Source: Dimorphilus gyrociliatus
Lineage: Eukaryota; Annelida; Polychaeta; Dinophilidae
Direction of reading: 5' to 3'
Length of the DNA: 64,000 nucleotides
Assembly (NCBI GenBank): GCA_904063045.1
Contig: CAJFCJ010000004.1
Span: 1,977,713 to 2,041,712 of the forward strand
Under the pieces are notes generated by a model. It ran no database searches. It was not told the DNA's origin and saw only the letters and a program-made list of their open reading frames with translations. The translations under genes and the position numbers were made by a program. Below are positions 1 through 13,800 of the stretch, piece by piece; position 1 is the first letter of the stretch; each line of letters opens with the position of its first letter.

Positions 1-126
1 TATGCAGTGGAAATCCTAATAGCCCAACTGGTCCCGAGCAGCGACGATCAATTTCGGGAGATGGCGCTGTTTTTCGAACGTTAGAATAGTCGTCTTTATC
101 GTCTTCATCGTCTGCCGTATCGGACT
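1..126 (-). CDS. Exon of Cys-rich membrane protein: acidic cytoplasmic tail (continues past left edge)
   Basis: A TTCATCAAACAG acceptor lies next to position 126. The first two bases complete the codon split by the previous exon. The frame stays open through 42 codons to the window edge and is more GC-rich than the flanking intron. It encodes an Asp-rich stretch followed by NVRKTAPSPEIDRR. Confidence 0.6.
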
Positions 127-274
127 CTGTTTGATGAATAACAAACGAAACTAATTAGTGAAGCTAGTTAATAGAGGTAACCAGAGGGGAGGGACCCAGA
201 AAGAGAGAGGAAAATTTCTAGGCGTTCAAAGGAGAAAATTATCGCTCATGGAAGTTTCTTTCTCCTTCTCTATT

Positions 275-305
<31 letters not shown>

Positions 306-3073
306 ACATAAACAACACTAAGTAGCATTTCTCTTAGAAGCTTAAGCAAATAATAAACTTTACCTTTATCTACTAATTATTTTGAAAGGGGTAAAAATTT
401 AAATATCACAAGTATACTTTTTCACTGGAAACGAAGATGGATTAGATGGATCGATTTTGTATCGCTTAAAGGTTAATAGTTACTTTTGCTAGAAATACTA
501 CTGATAAAAGCTTGTGGGATTATTAGAATTTTTCGTAATCGATATCTCAGTATTAGTTACCAATATGCTCTTCCCAATAGACTCAAATCCCTGCCAGAAA
601 TCATATATCGTATCGGCTCAAGCCTTATTAATATATGAGACTATTATATAAAGCAGGAAATATTAGTTTATACTAATAGATTATACGCTGATATGTTTCG
701 TTTATAGCTTTTCTCTGTAAAAGCTTTCTATTTTTTACTTTTGTTTTTGTTGGAAGAAAAAAAAACAAAAAGCAAATAACCTTCATAACACTTTGAACAC
801 GAACACCAACTCTCGCTATCTTTCTCATATCGCTTCGCCTTTTTCTTCTTTCTATAGTAATAAACTGATGCCCCTATACACAAAAGTAACAGCAAGGCTG
901 AGATCGGTAAAGCTACGAGTAACGGAAGGGACATTTTATACGGTCCATTTGACCCATAATGGCCGTTATATTTCCACGGAAAAGTATCGATTACGTCCTC
1001 TTTTTCGTTACATCTAAACCTGTCCCACGTCTGATGGTATAAACAACACATCGCCTTTTTTTTAAACTGACAGCAGCAATAGTCGATTTGGGGTTTGTAG
1101 GATGCTACTCTGCACTCGTGTGTATACAATCCATCAGCGTAAGATTGAATATCGCATTTTCCGCCTGGTGATATTGCATGAAGTGAATTTTCTGTCACTG
1201 TCATCAAAGAAATAAAGAAAAAAAATCTTTTTTATTATAGAATGTAGTTGCATCTCAACCGTTAAATATATAGCCAATATATAATCCGATAAATAGACTG
1301 ATGAAAAATAGTTCTGATTCATTCAATACAATTTTATTTAAATATTTATTAGAAAAACTTCAATACTATTGAATTTCATTTCCACTTAATTGAATTTTTT
1401 TCTTTCTTTATCCTTTATTCGTTTTAAAAGTACTTTTCGATCTTATCCTTATTTAACATTCAATCTTCGCTGCTTTATAAATATTCAGTAGCAATATAAA
1501 AACACCGACTATTCTAAAATTCATTATACCCTACCAACTAATTAATTTTTCTTTATTCTCATTTTAAAAACGTTTCTTTTCAATTTTCAAATAATTAAAG
1601 AAGCAAAAATTGAAAGACTATTGAAAAACAAAACTATCTATAATTTATTTAGAACTATATATTGAATTATTCAACTTCTATTTTTCATCAACATTTTGAA
1701 CAGTTCAATTTTCATTAAAAAATAAGGGAGGAAAGTGGGGATAAAGCAACCGTACAAAATGTAAGGGAAAGAAGCGAGATAAAAAGCGAAAAAACAAACA
1801 AAATAATAAACTTTAAGTATCTTATAAAATTATGTTAGTTAATCAGGAAATTAATAATTCATTGTGTTATTGCTATAATCACGATGACTGTAATCAATAT
1901 TGGACTGAGAAGGTTAGAGAAAAGAAAAGGAATAAAAAAAGAAACAAGAGGCTACAAATGAAAAATAACTAATAATAACAATTAGGAGAAATCTTTCGGT
2001 ATGTTTTTTTTTTATTAGAATAGTATGTTTAGTGGTGGCGGCGGAAAGAAAACTTAGGTGTAATATTTTTTTTTTTGTTATTAATAGATATACTTTTAGC
2101 AATATCGTTAATTATATGGATTTTTTTAAGAGATAGAAGAGCACAAAGTAAAGACTATAATTTTACGGAAAACATATATTTTCAGTTAATTTTATTAGTT
2201 TTTTCCATATAAATATATATATACTATATATAAATTTATATATATATATATATATATACTGTACTTTTTCATTTATATAGATAGCACACCATGAAATTTA
2301 TCTTACCACGACTTCCGCCTTCCAAATTGTTTCTGGCTGCGAAGTAAATTAACGAAAAAAAAAAAAAAAAAAGAAAATTAATTGTGATATTATAACCGCC
2401 GCCAGCAACATCACTATGGTGTTGTCACGTGACTTGACGATATATAATGAACAAGTACATGCTATCTGTGTATATATTTTTTATTTTTGTGTATGAGAAA
2501 ATACTTATAAGTTATGTTTTTGTATAAAAAGGACTACTAGTTATTTTTAGAAACAGTCGAATTATGAAAGAAACAGAAAAGTTTACTAAACACAAACAAT
2601 ATATTCTTCGATATCTCTTCTTTTTCCTCATTTTTTATGATCTTTTAATAAGGCAAAGTTTTATACAGAACATATTTATATACATTAATAAAGAAGAGAT
2701 ATTGCTTAATTAGCCAATGGCCATCATTTTTAGAATATTTATCCCCAATGAATTTCTAGTTTTATAAAATGTTATATTTTCTTATAAAGTGAATTGTCAA
2801 AGTAGGAAGCGTTTTTATTGCTTTTAGATGCTAAGAAGAAAGAAAATGATGAAACAGTCTACGATTTAATATTTTCTCTTCAAAGGTAACAAATAGGAGA
2901 AGAGGAATATGGATATAGGGAAAATTATTACTCTAAGTACGATATTTTCCTCTTACTAAGTGATGAAGAAAGTAAAAAGTATATACGCTATTTTCCTATT
3001 AAATATAAATGTGCTTACCTGCATTTCTACAAAATTCAGCTTGCTCCTTGTTACATTTTCCATCTGCAGACAT
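1..3073 (-). CDS. Cys-rich single-pass membrane protein, partial (3' end beyond window)
   Basis: Three exons join in frame on the minus strand: 3073-3019, then 1197 (or 1191)-781, then 126-1 and beyond. The middle exon encodes a Cys-rich segment with a YCCC run and a CC pair about 8 residues later, then a hydrophobic helix starting SLPLLVALP, then a basic KKKKAKR stretch. That order predicts a Cys-rich ectodomain outside and a short tail inside. The last exon adds an acidic stretch (DDEDDKDD) and a Pro/Ser-rich tail. The spacing loosely recalls Shisa, WBP1/VOPP1 or CYYR1 proteins, but I cannot assign a family. No signal peptide is visible in the first exon, so a 5' exon is probably missing. 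The C-terminus lies outside the window. Function unknown. Confidence 0.6.
281..303. repeat. (CT)n microsatellite
   Basis: An uninterrupted CT run inside the last intron of the Cys-rich membrane protein gene. Confidence 0.9.
781..1197 (-). CDS. Exon of Cys-rich membrane protein: ectodomain and transmembrane helix
   Basis: The upstream end has two tandem CAG acceptors 6 nt apart (exon start 1197 or 1191), both in the same phase, so the protein may differ by two residues. The donor at 781 reads G|GTTATT, which is weak. If it were skipped the frame would continue into an artificial Lys/Ser-rich tail. Confidence 0.6.
2205..2260. repeat. TA-rich microsatellite
   Basis: An almost pure TA tract in the intron between 1197 and 3019. 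That intron is otherwise AT-rich with no open frame of note. Confidence 0.85.
3019..3073 (-). CDS. Possible upstream exon of Cys-rich membrane protein
   Basis: A strong donor (GTAAGC) ends an open frame with two Cys (GKCNKEQAEFCRNAG), and its phase fits the next exon. The 5' limit is uncertain. Translation may begin at the ATG at 3073-3071, which has an in-frame stop upstream. Alternatively, the CTGCAG at 3069-3064 may be an acceptor, with another exon further upstream holding the signal peptide. Confidence 0.4.
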
Positions 3074-5304
3074 GATTTTATTAAGATGGATTAAAATCTA
3101 GTCACGAGAAAAACATATGAAGAGAAATATGCAAAAGTTAATCCGCTACACTCATTTCGAATGGCGTTCCTCAATCTGATTTATGTACACAATGATCTCT
3201 TTTTTTGGCGGCAATGTACACAGTACAGCGCCACACTAGCAAATAACTACTAGGATTTATGACAAACTAGGCCTAATGAATATAAATTAGAAAAAAGTCT
3301 TTTTCTGAGAGGGAAGAAAATTTTTTTCCAAAACACCTAGAACGTTTCAATCGTTTGATGTGATTATATTAAAAGGAAAGGCGAGTGGGTAATGAGCGTG
3401 ACGTGTTAGCTAATCAATACATATGATCAATAAGCAATAATTGGGTGCATTTTCTTTACCCATTTAAAAAGCGTGAAAAATATTATTGATATTTACAAAA
3501 AAAAGGAACGATTTTTTTTGATACAAACATTATAAACTAATTAAAGTGAATTTTTGAAAAAGGGAAGAGAAAAGAAGAGAGATAGGCTTAAATTTCAATA
3601 TGTTTATATCCATATTTCCAAATTGTTTATGCTACTATTTAATATACTAAAATAGGTGTTTTCTTTCTTTCTTCCTTTCTTTCATTTTTCATAAAAGTGA
3701 GCACAGTAATTAAAACATCTCTTCTCTATCCTTCTAATGCGAAGTAATAGCCTTGTTTATATAATAATACTATATAAAATTATATAAATGTAATATGATT
3801 ATTAATAAAAGTAGTGTATTAACTTATAAAAGTATATGTGAATAAATTTAGATTAATGTACATGTATATATTAATATATATATATGATAAAGATGTTTTC
3901 TACTGTATATAGAAATGCATCAATGAAAATTGAAACGTGTATTAGCAAGATTACCTATCTCTTCCTCCATACCTTTTTCTCTCTAATTAACTATCAATCT
4001 TTAAATTAAATATACGGTATGTTTGTATACTTGAACCCAGTTTCTCATGCTTTCCTCTCTCTCTCTCTCTCTTTATCTCTCCTACCTTCAATCACTCTAC
4101 TTAAAAAAATAGAAAGTATACCTTATAAAAATGTTATTTTTTTCCATTAATAAATAAGCAAATATTATTTATATATAAAATGAATTGATTTTAATTAAGT
4201 ACTAAAAAGTTAAAGGCGGTAAAAGTATAAAAGAGTTTTTGACGTTAATAAGTATTAAAACTAAGTGAAAAAGGAAATTATACACGAAAAAGGGAAGGAA
4301 AGAAGAAAGAAGGTAAGGTATACTATATAATATTTTTATGTAAACTTAAGAAGCTTACTTAAAGAAAATTTTTCAGATAGATATCGCATAACCTTGTAAA
4401 TGTGATAGTAAATTAAAAAAAGAAATGAGATTCTAGTGTAATAAATCATTGTAATTTAATATTTTTTTTACAGTAATATAATATGCTGTTCACTTACTAT
4501 TTGATATACAAAAAAAAGTTTATGAGCATCCTAAATTCGCTATAGGAAAGTTGATTAGCGAAATTTTTTCTAGCGCTTATGTTGATGGATTGAGATAAAA
4601 TCTATAGAAACAACTCTAGAAGCGTTCGATATTATCAATAAACGTGAAAAATTCATAATATTCATCCGATTAGTTTGCATTTAGTCAATATTACTATGAT
4701 TTTGATAGTGCACCTTATCTTTAATATATATATATAAGTCTATTGAAATTACTTTTATAATTAACTATTTTTATTACTCTGAAAATATTCAGAGAGGAAA
4801 ACAAATGGAGATTGGAAGAAAAGTAGAGAGAGAGGCTAGCTGAGAGACTAGCTCCCCGTCACGTTAATTTATTCCTTTTCTAGAGTCTCTTAGGATTATA
4901 ACCCTATTTCATCTTATTCTTTCCGGAAGCAGTTAGGAGCTAAAAAGTTCACGAATATTTTGTATTCGATTCTAACATTTCCTTTTCGTTAAACCTCTTT
5001 TAGAAAATGGAAAACTGAGCGGAAATCGTTAGAGGGAGTCACTAGTTTTGTTTCTTTTTTTTAAGGCTCTAAAGATGAAAAGCTTTTTTACTAAGACTAC
5101 GAGGGAAGCCAAACAAAGAGTAATAATAATAAAAAATAAGATGACTTGAAAGTTTTCTTGTACTGCTTATATAATTAAGTTAATAATAAAATTGATCTAA
5201 TTACGTAATAAATAAGTACAATTTGAAAAATTTGATAGACAGAGATGTAAATATATAAAGAGGGAGGAAGGAAGAATAAATGAAAGAAATAAGGACAGAA
5301 AGAA

Positions 5305-5307
<3 letters not shown>

Positions 5308-5380
<73 letters not shown>
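5308..5380. repeat. Compound (GT)n(GA)n microsatellite
   Basis: About 26 GT units run directly into about 10 GA units. Both strands give long artificial open frames here (Cys-Val and His-Thr repeats). Confidence 0.95.
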
Positions 5381-5382
<2 letters not shown>

Positions 5383-8300
5383 AGAGTCTTTATATTTAAT
5401 ATTAAGTTTAGGTTTGGTCTTACTCTTGCACGCAATACCTAATGAAAGTATTAATTTTCAAATGGTTATTATATACCTTAAACAAAGTATATAACACATA
5501 TCCCATATTAAACAGTCGTTATTTTTTGTACTAATATAATACTTCTAATAACAGTATGTGCTTTGATTTTTCTCTTCATATGTGCATTGTATAGAAACGG
5601 AAAGAATAAAATATAAAAAAAGACAAACCAGCCATTTGTATGAGAAATATGTTTATGGTTAAGGCAATTGTGGATAATATATGCACCATACGATCCGAGC
5701 AAATGCTCATAATAAATGCAGGATGCCTCAGGGTCGCATTTGAGTAAAACACCTGAAAAAGAAGTAAATAAAAACACATTTAGAAAGTCATATGGAATGT
5801 ATATATGTATATTTTATATAATTTAAGAGACTGTGGAATAGTGAAAAAAAAAACTGGATTCGTGACTGGAAAGAAAAACTCTTGCTGTTTCCTGATAATG
5901 ACGCACCATGAAAGGTAAGGGAAGTCCGTTATTTAAGCGAAATTTTTTTTTTTGATTTACTTTATTCTTACATTTATAGGGGTTTCTTTTTCTACGACGA
6001 AAACTAAATTGCAGAGGAAGACCTAACAAAGATCAAATGGTTCCTAAAACTCTCTTTACACAACTTGTCACCTCATACAATTCATTAATGTGTCAAATAC
6101 TGTAGATTCCTTGGCCTAGCCGTGGAGTAAAAGCACTTAAGCTATAATAGAAGTAAGACTGAGTGAAACCGATGATGATTCGTTAATGTAGTATTTAATT
6201 GAAACTGCATTAGGTCGATATCAATATAAAGAAATAAACGCTAATGCATCTATTTGAATCGTGAAGAAAATGAGCGAAACACCTGGAAATCTCTACGGTA
6301 GTAACTTCATTGGGCATAACGAGCAAAGAGCAAGAGAAACAAGAAGAAAAGAAAGCGAAAAATAAATATATTGAAGAAGGACTAAAAAAACATTCGAAGA
6401 GTGATTATGAAAGAAAAAAAAGTACTTTATTATTGAACATCTTTTAGTATCAATACAGAAGACTTATTTTGGATTCAATAAACTTTATTTTCTATAGATG
6501 ACTAAGGATATGTGAAGTTTAAAAAAAGGAAGAGAAAGAGAGTAGGAAGCGGAAATATGGGAGAAAGAGAATAAGTACCAGTCATATATAAAGTATATAT
6601 AGTATATAAGGAGAAAACTAAAGAAATAGAGGAAAAAATCGGATAAATTTTTAGCTTTCTTTTGTAATACAAGTGAAAAGATTGTACAGGAACAATAAAG
6701 TTGTTAAAATTTCATTTTTAATAAATCATTTGAGGAAATGATTGATGTTAATTGGAAGTAATTGTATACTACACTTGCTATCTAAATTTACAGAAATATG
6801 CCTTCATTACAAAAATAAAATAAACTCTTTAGTTGGAGTAAACTTTTAACATCCAACCCAACTGTATTTTCTTTGAAAAAGAAATATTTTTCGGCCTAGA
6901 AAACAATATTTGTAAAAAATATCCAAGAGATCAAAGGAATAGCAATCAATCTCCACAAAACCGCAAGAGCAGCGCGCAACAGCAAAATCCGATTGCTGTA
7001 GAGAAATGCTGCGGGCTAATAGCGGATTATTGAGGCCAATAATGATGGCGGATGGGATTATGCACTTGGCACATTCGCTAGAATTCTATTTGCTCATCAA
7101 TTGCTTGTATTTGTAGTGAGAAAAACTCAATTAGGTTTGCTTGTTGAAAATACCCTTCTATTTTGCTCTTAGCTATTGCAATTTTGAAATAGCACAGCTG
7201 TTAAGTTTCCTAGCCAATTTAAACACGTATGAGCATTAATCCTTTCTTTTCCCTTTTCTATATCTGACTTTATCTAACAATCTATTTATCTCTTTCATTC
7301 TTCTTTTATATCTTGTTGTCTATCTTCACTTTTCTCTTTGTTCTCTTTCTCTTTTTCACTATTTCTCACACACTCATTCTTTCAATCTTCATCCTCCTCT
7401 GCCATTCATTATGATTCAATGAGAAGCTATTTTAATTAACCGTCAGAGCAAATATGCTAAACTCTTGGCACACCTTTCATTCAGGTCTATCACACTAAGT
7501 ATTTTGGCTGTTAAGCTTTTCGGCGGGTAAAAGATAATATTTACAAGAGTTATACTTTATTCCAAAGACTGCAGGCCTAGATCAAATGGAATAAACTACT
7601 TCAAGCCCCGTTTTCTTACTGTTATTAATATTATTTTTTCTTTAAACTCTTAAATATTTCTAGATGATCTCTTGAATTATACCATTCTAATAAGATAAAT
7701 CTTTAATAACAAAGAATAATACCAGTTGAAAAAATCAATAGAGACAATTAATTACATCCTTAAAGTTAATTACGAAAATCACGCACATTATTAAATAAAG
7801 CGACTAATTCGTAACAAATTACAATAAGAAAACGCTAAAGAGGCATCATTGTCAATTCCTCTTTATAATACGATTTTGTCTTTTATAAAAAACATATATA
7901 AAAAAAGGGAAATTGTTAAAAAGTAATCCTCTATCAGATTAGAGTTCTGTTGTTTTTATCCATAAAGAAAAAGAGTAAATTAGATTCGTATTAGATGAAT
8001 ATATGAAAAGAAAATTAGACGGGAAATTAATAGTAATTATACCTAGAAGGGGAGAGGAAAGCAATTAGCGCGAAGAGTGCTAGAAAAATAAACTTTAGAT
8101 AGATTTTTCTTTCTCTTCATTTCTCCTCTAATCATTTTACTTGGAAATGCTAATATAAAAAAATTATACACTACAACCAGTGCTACACTGTATACAAGTA
8201 CGAAGAAGTAGATGATTATTTATAACACTTTTCTGATGACATCCTTTTATTAAGCCTATTTACTTCCTAGGGGTAATTCTACTCGGAATTTAAAAGAAGA

Positions 8301-10559
8301 GAAGATAGCTTTTTGTTTTTACCATAGTATTTTTGATTATCACTTCTACACTCCTCTTCCTCTATTTCCTTGATATTCTTTTTCTCGTTGTGCTCTTGAT
8401 CTTCTTCGTCTTTCCTATCTCTTCTTTCTCTTTCGTCTGCAGATATTTTTTATATTACATTTCGAAGGAGGGAAGGGCACTTGATCTATATTTTCACTTA
8501 ACACCCTGGTTCGGTTCTACTCTAAATAATTTATTATATTAACGCTTAAAAATTCGTGTTGAATAGCAAAGGAAAAATTTTTTATGGTCAGTCAGTGAAT
8601 ACTGATATTTGTCAGTAAATTCTATAAATTAAAAAAAAAAGGAGAGAGAAAGAGAGAAAGAAATAGAGAAAGAAAAATCTGAACTTGTCATAGATAAAAT
8701 GCCCGCCGAAAAAGCAAAAGATGAATCAGTTGAATCACCGTAAGCAAGATAAATTACCATTGCTCTGCAAACTAATCTAAAGCAACCATAAAACTATCGA
8801 CCTACCGCATGAATAAGGCGCTTTTTTTTCATTTTATCAATATTAATATCAACTGAACGTCTTCGATCTGCAATCGATCTTCAACTAGACAAAAAAATCA
8901 AACAGAAATAATAAGAACCGCGAAAATTTGCAGTAGAGTGAATAATGCATGACGATAAATACACGTGGGAAAAGACGTTTATAAAATTCATTCTCAGAAA
9001 ACGCTATCAAAACGTCTAATTTCTTATGCAAAGCCTTTCAACTGCAACTTAGGAATCGACTTTTGTTGTAGTGCTGTTCTTGAAGCCTTCAGAGCTCTTA
9101 GATTGACAAAGTGTAATTATGCAAAGTCGTTTTTGCCCTGTGTTTCTGTTCGTGTCCCGTTTGTTTGTTTGATTAAGATAGTAGAGGTTGTAAATAAATT
9201 ATTGTTAAGTGCAACTACAGATGGTTCCTTCCAATTATATAATTAAGACTGGCTAACATGGCTGCTTTTTTTTGTTTTGTTTTCTAAAAATTCTCTTTCC
9301 TTCTACTAAATTTTTCTCTAGCTTTTGCAGCTTTTCTTATCAACTATTGCTTAACCCCTATTTTTAATAGTCTCTTAATAGACTATACAATATTTTACTA
9401 TGCAAATAAGCATTAACTACGCTTCGACTAAAATTTATTCTTATACTGAAAAAGTAAATATTTCCGATAAGCTTTCAAATGGAAAATTGTTTTATTAGTT
9501 ATGTAAGAATATACGTAGTATTATTTCATTATTAAACACATATACAGCCTTATAAATAGATTGATTTATTATTTTCAGTCACGAAAATTTTTTATTCTAA
9601 TTCGTCTTTGTTAAAATGCAATCAGAAGTATTTCATTTGCTTAATTAGAAGGAATTCACGCAATATTAAAGAAGAAATAGATTTACCCTTATCATACAAT
9701 AAAATGTTCTATTGTTTATTACATTGAATTAAAGAAGGAAAAGAAAGGAACTATACAGGAAAAATGTGTCACATCACAAAAAATAAGAGAGAACTTTTAG
9801 GAATTTACTTTTTTGCTGCTCATTTAATGAGAGAATAAATAGAAAAAAAATATGGGGGAGGATAATTTCAGCTCGTATTCTATGTATAAAAGGAATAATG
9901 AATAAAGAAATTTTGTACTTAATTAGTCCAATTATTGCCGGTCTTTTTTGCGTATATTAAAAAATAACAGCTGCAAAATATTGCTAGTTATTTATTACTG
10001 GATTAGGTTACTGACACAAAATGGGATTGACGATGGAAGAAATTCAGTCAACCAAAAACAGACGCTTTTTCCGCTAAACAGAATTCATCTACTTTCTATA
10101 TTCAACTTGATGAAAGATTAAAGCAATAAATAAACGGTAAAGTATTAAGATTTTCAATAAACACGATTATAGATTATTGAAAATTACTTTTTAGCGAACT
10201 GGATTAGAAGCCTTTACTTTAGTATTTTAAAAATGCGTAAATATTTTAATACTCTTCAGAATAAGATGTAAATGTATCTGGATTAATCTTTAAGATACAA
10301 GGAATATCTTTTCTATCAATTTGCTGCTTTTTTAATTAGCTTTCGGTATCTAAAATTCTTATCTAAAAACTCCAGTAAAAAGAAATAGAATCCTCTAAAT
10401 AACGTTCAGGGATGTTTTTTTAAGTAGTACGAATAGAGAAAAGAGTAGAGAAAGGATCCTAAAGGATGAAAGTTAGTTAAAGAATTTAGATATACCTGAT
10501 ATAAATACAAATTCATATGCTATATATATATATACTTTATATATAGATTTATAGAGAAA

Positions 10560-10815
10560 TTTCGATCGTAACCTTAAAAGAAGAAAGGAGAAAAACGATT
10601 CTGCTCGCCAGTAAATGCTTCGCAACTCGTGGCTATATTACTGAGGAAATGTCGCGACCTGCAGCCGATAACTGAATCGGTGGCACTGGAGAGCTGTAAA
10701 TTCCAGCGGCAAACATTGCTGGCCAGTGACGCGGAAAAGCAATTAGAAGGCGTCGGTGGAAAAATGCTGCAGAGACGCCCAATTCTCATTTCTTCTGAAA
10801 CGTGTCACTCCTAGT
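10560..10815. other. GC-rich island, open on both strands, unassigned
   Basis: This stretch is clearly richer in G+C than its surroundings and lacks simple repeats. On the plus strand a stop-free frame of about 78 codons ends at TAG near 10814 (contains LLRKCRDLQP). A 71-codon frame is open on the minus strand. No splice-matched partner exon was found. It may be a conserved regulatory element or an orphan exon. Confidence 0.35.
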
Positions 10816-13800
10816 CAATGAGAAGTATCAATAAATGATTAGAGAGTCACGTTTTTCTGACGGATAATTTGACATCAGGAAAATTGCAGCGTTTAAAAAC
10901 GTTTATTGTGGGTGGTTAATTTCACCCTTTGATATGAAATATTCGCACGTGCTTTGTATGCACTTCCTTTTTGTATATAAACATAAATTCCTTTAATTTT
11001 CAAGTATTGATTTCTTCCCAAAAGAGGGTAAACGCCCCATTGGAAAACAGCTTAAACACGAAAAAAACTTAATCAGGTTCTTTTCTCGCTATTATTTCTT
11101 GAAGACGACCTCTAAATGCTGTGTTGACCTATAAGACGTCCTTCATTGGCATCTAAGGCGTCCCTACCTAATTAAACCGTACTTACTTCCTCTTTCCTCC
11201 ACTCTTAATATAGCATAAAAATATAAAAATCGTTCTATTTACGTTAATATCTATCGATTGGAATTCATCGTTCAAATGAGAAAAAAAAATACAGTAATTG
11301 AAAAGTTGCTAATCGTCTTATGAAAATGTAATAAAGTTATGATGGAAATTGAGGATATGAAAATTCCGGTTTGCAAAAGAATAAGAAAAATCATCAAACT
11401 CATTTCTTTCAATTCTATGGATTAGAAAGAAAAAATCATTTAACTCTTCACCCAATAACTATAATTTTTAAGAGAAAGTGTGAAAATTTCACTTCAGTTA
11501 ATGATTTTCCATAAGAAAACTGGATTATAATAATTCTATTAGTGAAGGAGCGCATTTAATAATGAAAAAAGAATTTAGTTTTCAATACAAACAGTATTCT
11601 AAGGAGAAAAAGAAAAAAGGGACTTTACCACATGGCAATAATTTCCATAGCAACTAGCAGTTCCCTTAGCTCTATGCCCTCTTTCTCTTTACACCCCTTT
11701 TTCGAGTTAAAAGATCATTAAATGAAATTTTTCTTTTATTTATCTTATTCTCTAACTCTTTTAAATGCTACTTTCATTTTTGTGCTGGAGTCTGTTGAAT
11801 GTCATATTTAATGACTGCTTTAAAGCAAAATGTCAGGGATTTTTATTGTTAATTACAAAGGAAATAGTATTTAAGAAAGGAATCGTAATAAATCATTTAT
11901 TAAAGAGTTTATAACTAATTAAATGCCTTTTACTACTGTTTAAATATCATTCAGAAGGGCATAAATTGCCTTTTCAACTTTTACGATCTAGGTATCTAGT
12001 TTAACGCAAAAAGCTCATTTTTTCCTAAGGTATCGAATAAATTGGTAACACATTTTCAAAAGAAGAAAAACTTAAAATAGATTCACTCATCTGTAATATA
12101 AACTTTTTATAAAGCAAAAAAAAGATGCGATGAAAAGTTCTCTTTTTGTCCCGAAGTGTACTAATGGAATTTTCCTACAGCAAGAGAAAATACGAAAGCA
12201 CGTAACAAGCACTGGCTGAAACCATAATGACTGTTTTCCATTTCACATCACCGGCACGGAAAATTGCGGGAGAAATAGGAAGCACAATAATGAGACCAAC
12301 TGCAACGTAAAAATGAAGAAAAATGAGATAAATTAAAGAAATTTTATTAACAGTTTTCTTTTTTTTTAGTAAATCTGTTCTTTTCGATTTTCTCTTTCTC
12401 TTATTTTTCCTGTACCCGTCTTATTCAAAAAAAAGAAAAATTTACAATAGAGTAAACACATAAAGAAATAGAAAACTCGTAAATTTCCTGCTTGCGTCAA
12501 TAAATAAGTAAACGAATTCTTCATTACACATGTTTTATTGATTTTAGCTTAACGTGAGCAACATATATAGATACTAAGACTTAGTCGATTAATAATCATT
12601 AAACGCTGTAGATTAGGATTATTTGTGATATCTTTATTTATAGATAAATTCTCTACTTGCATTCCTTTTTGTCTCTGTTTATATAAGTAAAAATGCTAGG
12701 AAGAGAGTATAGTGCTCTTTTACGCCCTTCGAAAGTAGTTTCAAAAGAACGAAAAGAGAACTCAAATACGAAAACTTAGACATACTCTAACGGCTGAGAC
12801 ATATCTAAGAACTTGTTCAATATCAATAAAAGGGCGTATTAAGTTCTCTATGTTGCATAGTATACTATCCTTAAATGCGAGTCGTTTAGTATTTTTATTG
12901 GGAATTATTTAAGTAGAATGCGTTTTATATAAGAAAGTGTCTATAGATTAAACTGGAATCTCTTATAACTATCACTTAATGATCTATATATACAATATAT
13001 ACTGTATACTCTTTATATATAGATATATGAACTATTTATAAATTTAGGATTAAACTATAATTCCTACGAATGTGTATAGATATAGTCAAGTGTGTGATGT
13101 CTACTATATATATATATATGCTGTCCGTATATACAGTATATATCTGTACTATATATCTTCAAATATACATATCTACCATGTATAATTTATTCAGTGCAAA
13201 TTGTAGAAAATCGATTTTCCGCTTCTTAATCGTTTTGTATAGACTTTTTAGTAGCAATTTGATGAACTATAAAATGAACATACAACGTTTAAAGCTCTAG
13301 CATATTAATATACAATATAGTACTTGCCGTATTCTATAGATAAATCTTCAAACTTATACTTTTATATAGAAAGTACATATATACTTTACTATTACTAAAT
13401 TATTTACAATTTCATCCTATAAAATTTATATAAACAAGTTTTATCAACCGTTCAAGTGAATGAGAAGAACCGAAAAGTATATAAAAGATCGATAATTGCG
13501 TTATATTCACTTAAAAATGTAACATTTTTCTCCAATTGCGTTTCAAGTTGTGTTTTCTCTATGCAATTTTTTTCTTCCTTTCTATCATTTAGCAATTTCC
13601 ACTGTTCATTTAGGAAGGAAAGAGAACAAGAGAAGAAATTAGTGGCAAGAGAAGGGAGTGGAAGATAATAAAAAAGCGAATGGTACTATACGGAAAGCGA
13701 TATCAAATAGAAGAAGCAAATAAATAAATATATATAGAAATTGATAATATGACAAGTTTGTCATTAATAAAATAGTTAGATTATAATGTATCTAAACAAT

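Noticed and set aside
5175-5494. Open frames on both strands over the GT/GA repeat
   Set aside because: They are translations of dinucleotide repeats (His-Thr, Cys-Val, Arg-Glu).
5576-5779. Possible upstream exon of the Cys-rich membrane protein after TTTTTCAG near 5764
   Set aside because: One frame could fit the phase of the 3019-3073 exon, but the donor is weak and the translation shows no signal peptide; too speculative to annotate.
8965-9246. 93-codon plus-strand ORF (MGKDVYKIHSQ...)
   Set aside because: Not low complexity, but no recognisable domain, no promoter or splice context, and isolated in AT-rich DNA; kept out for lack of support.
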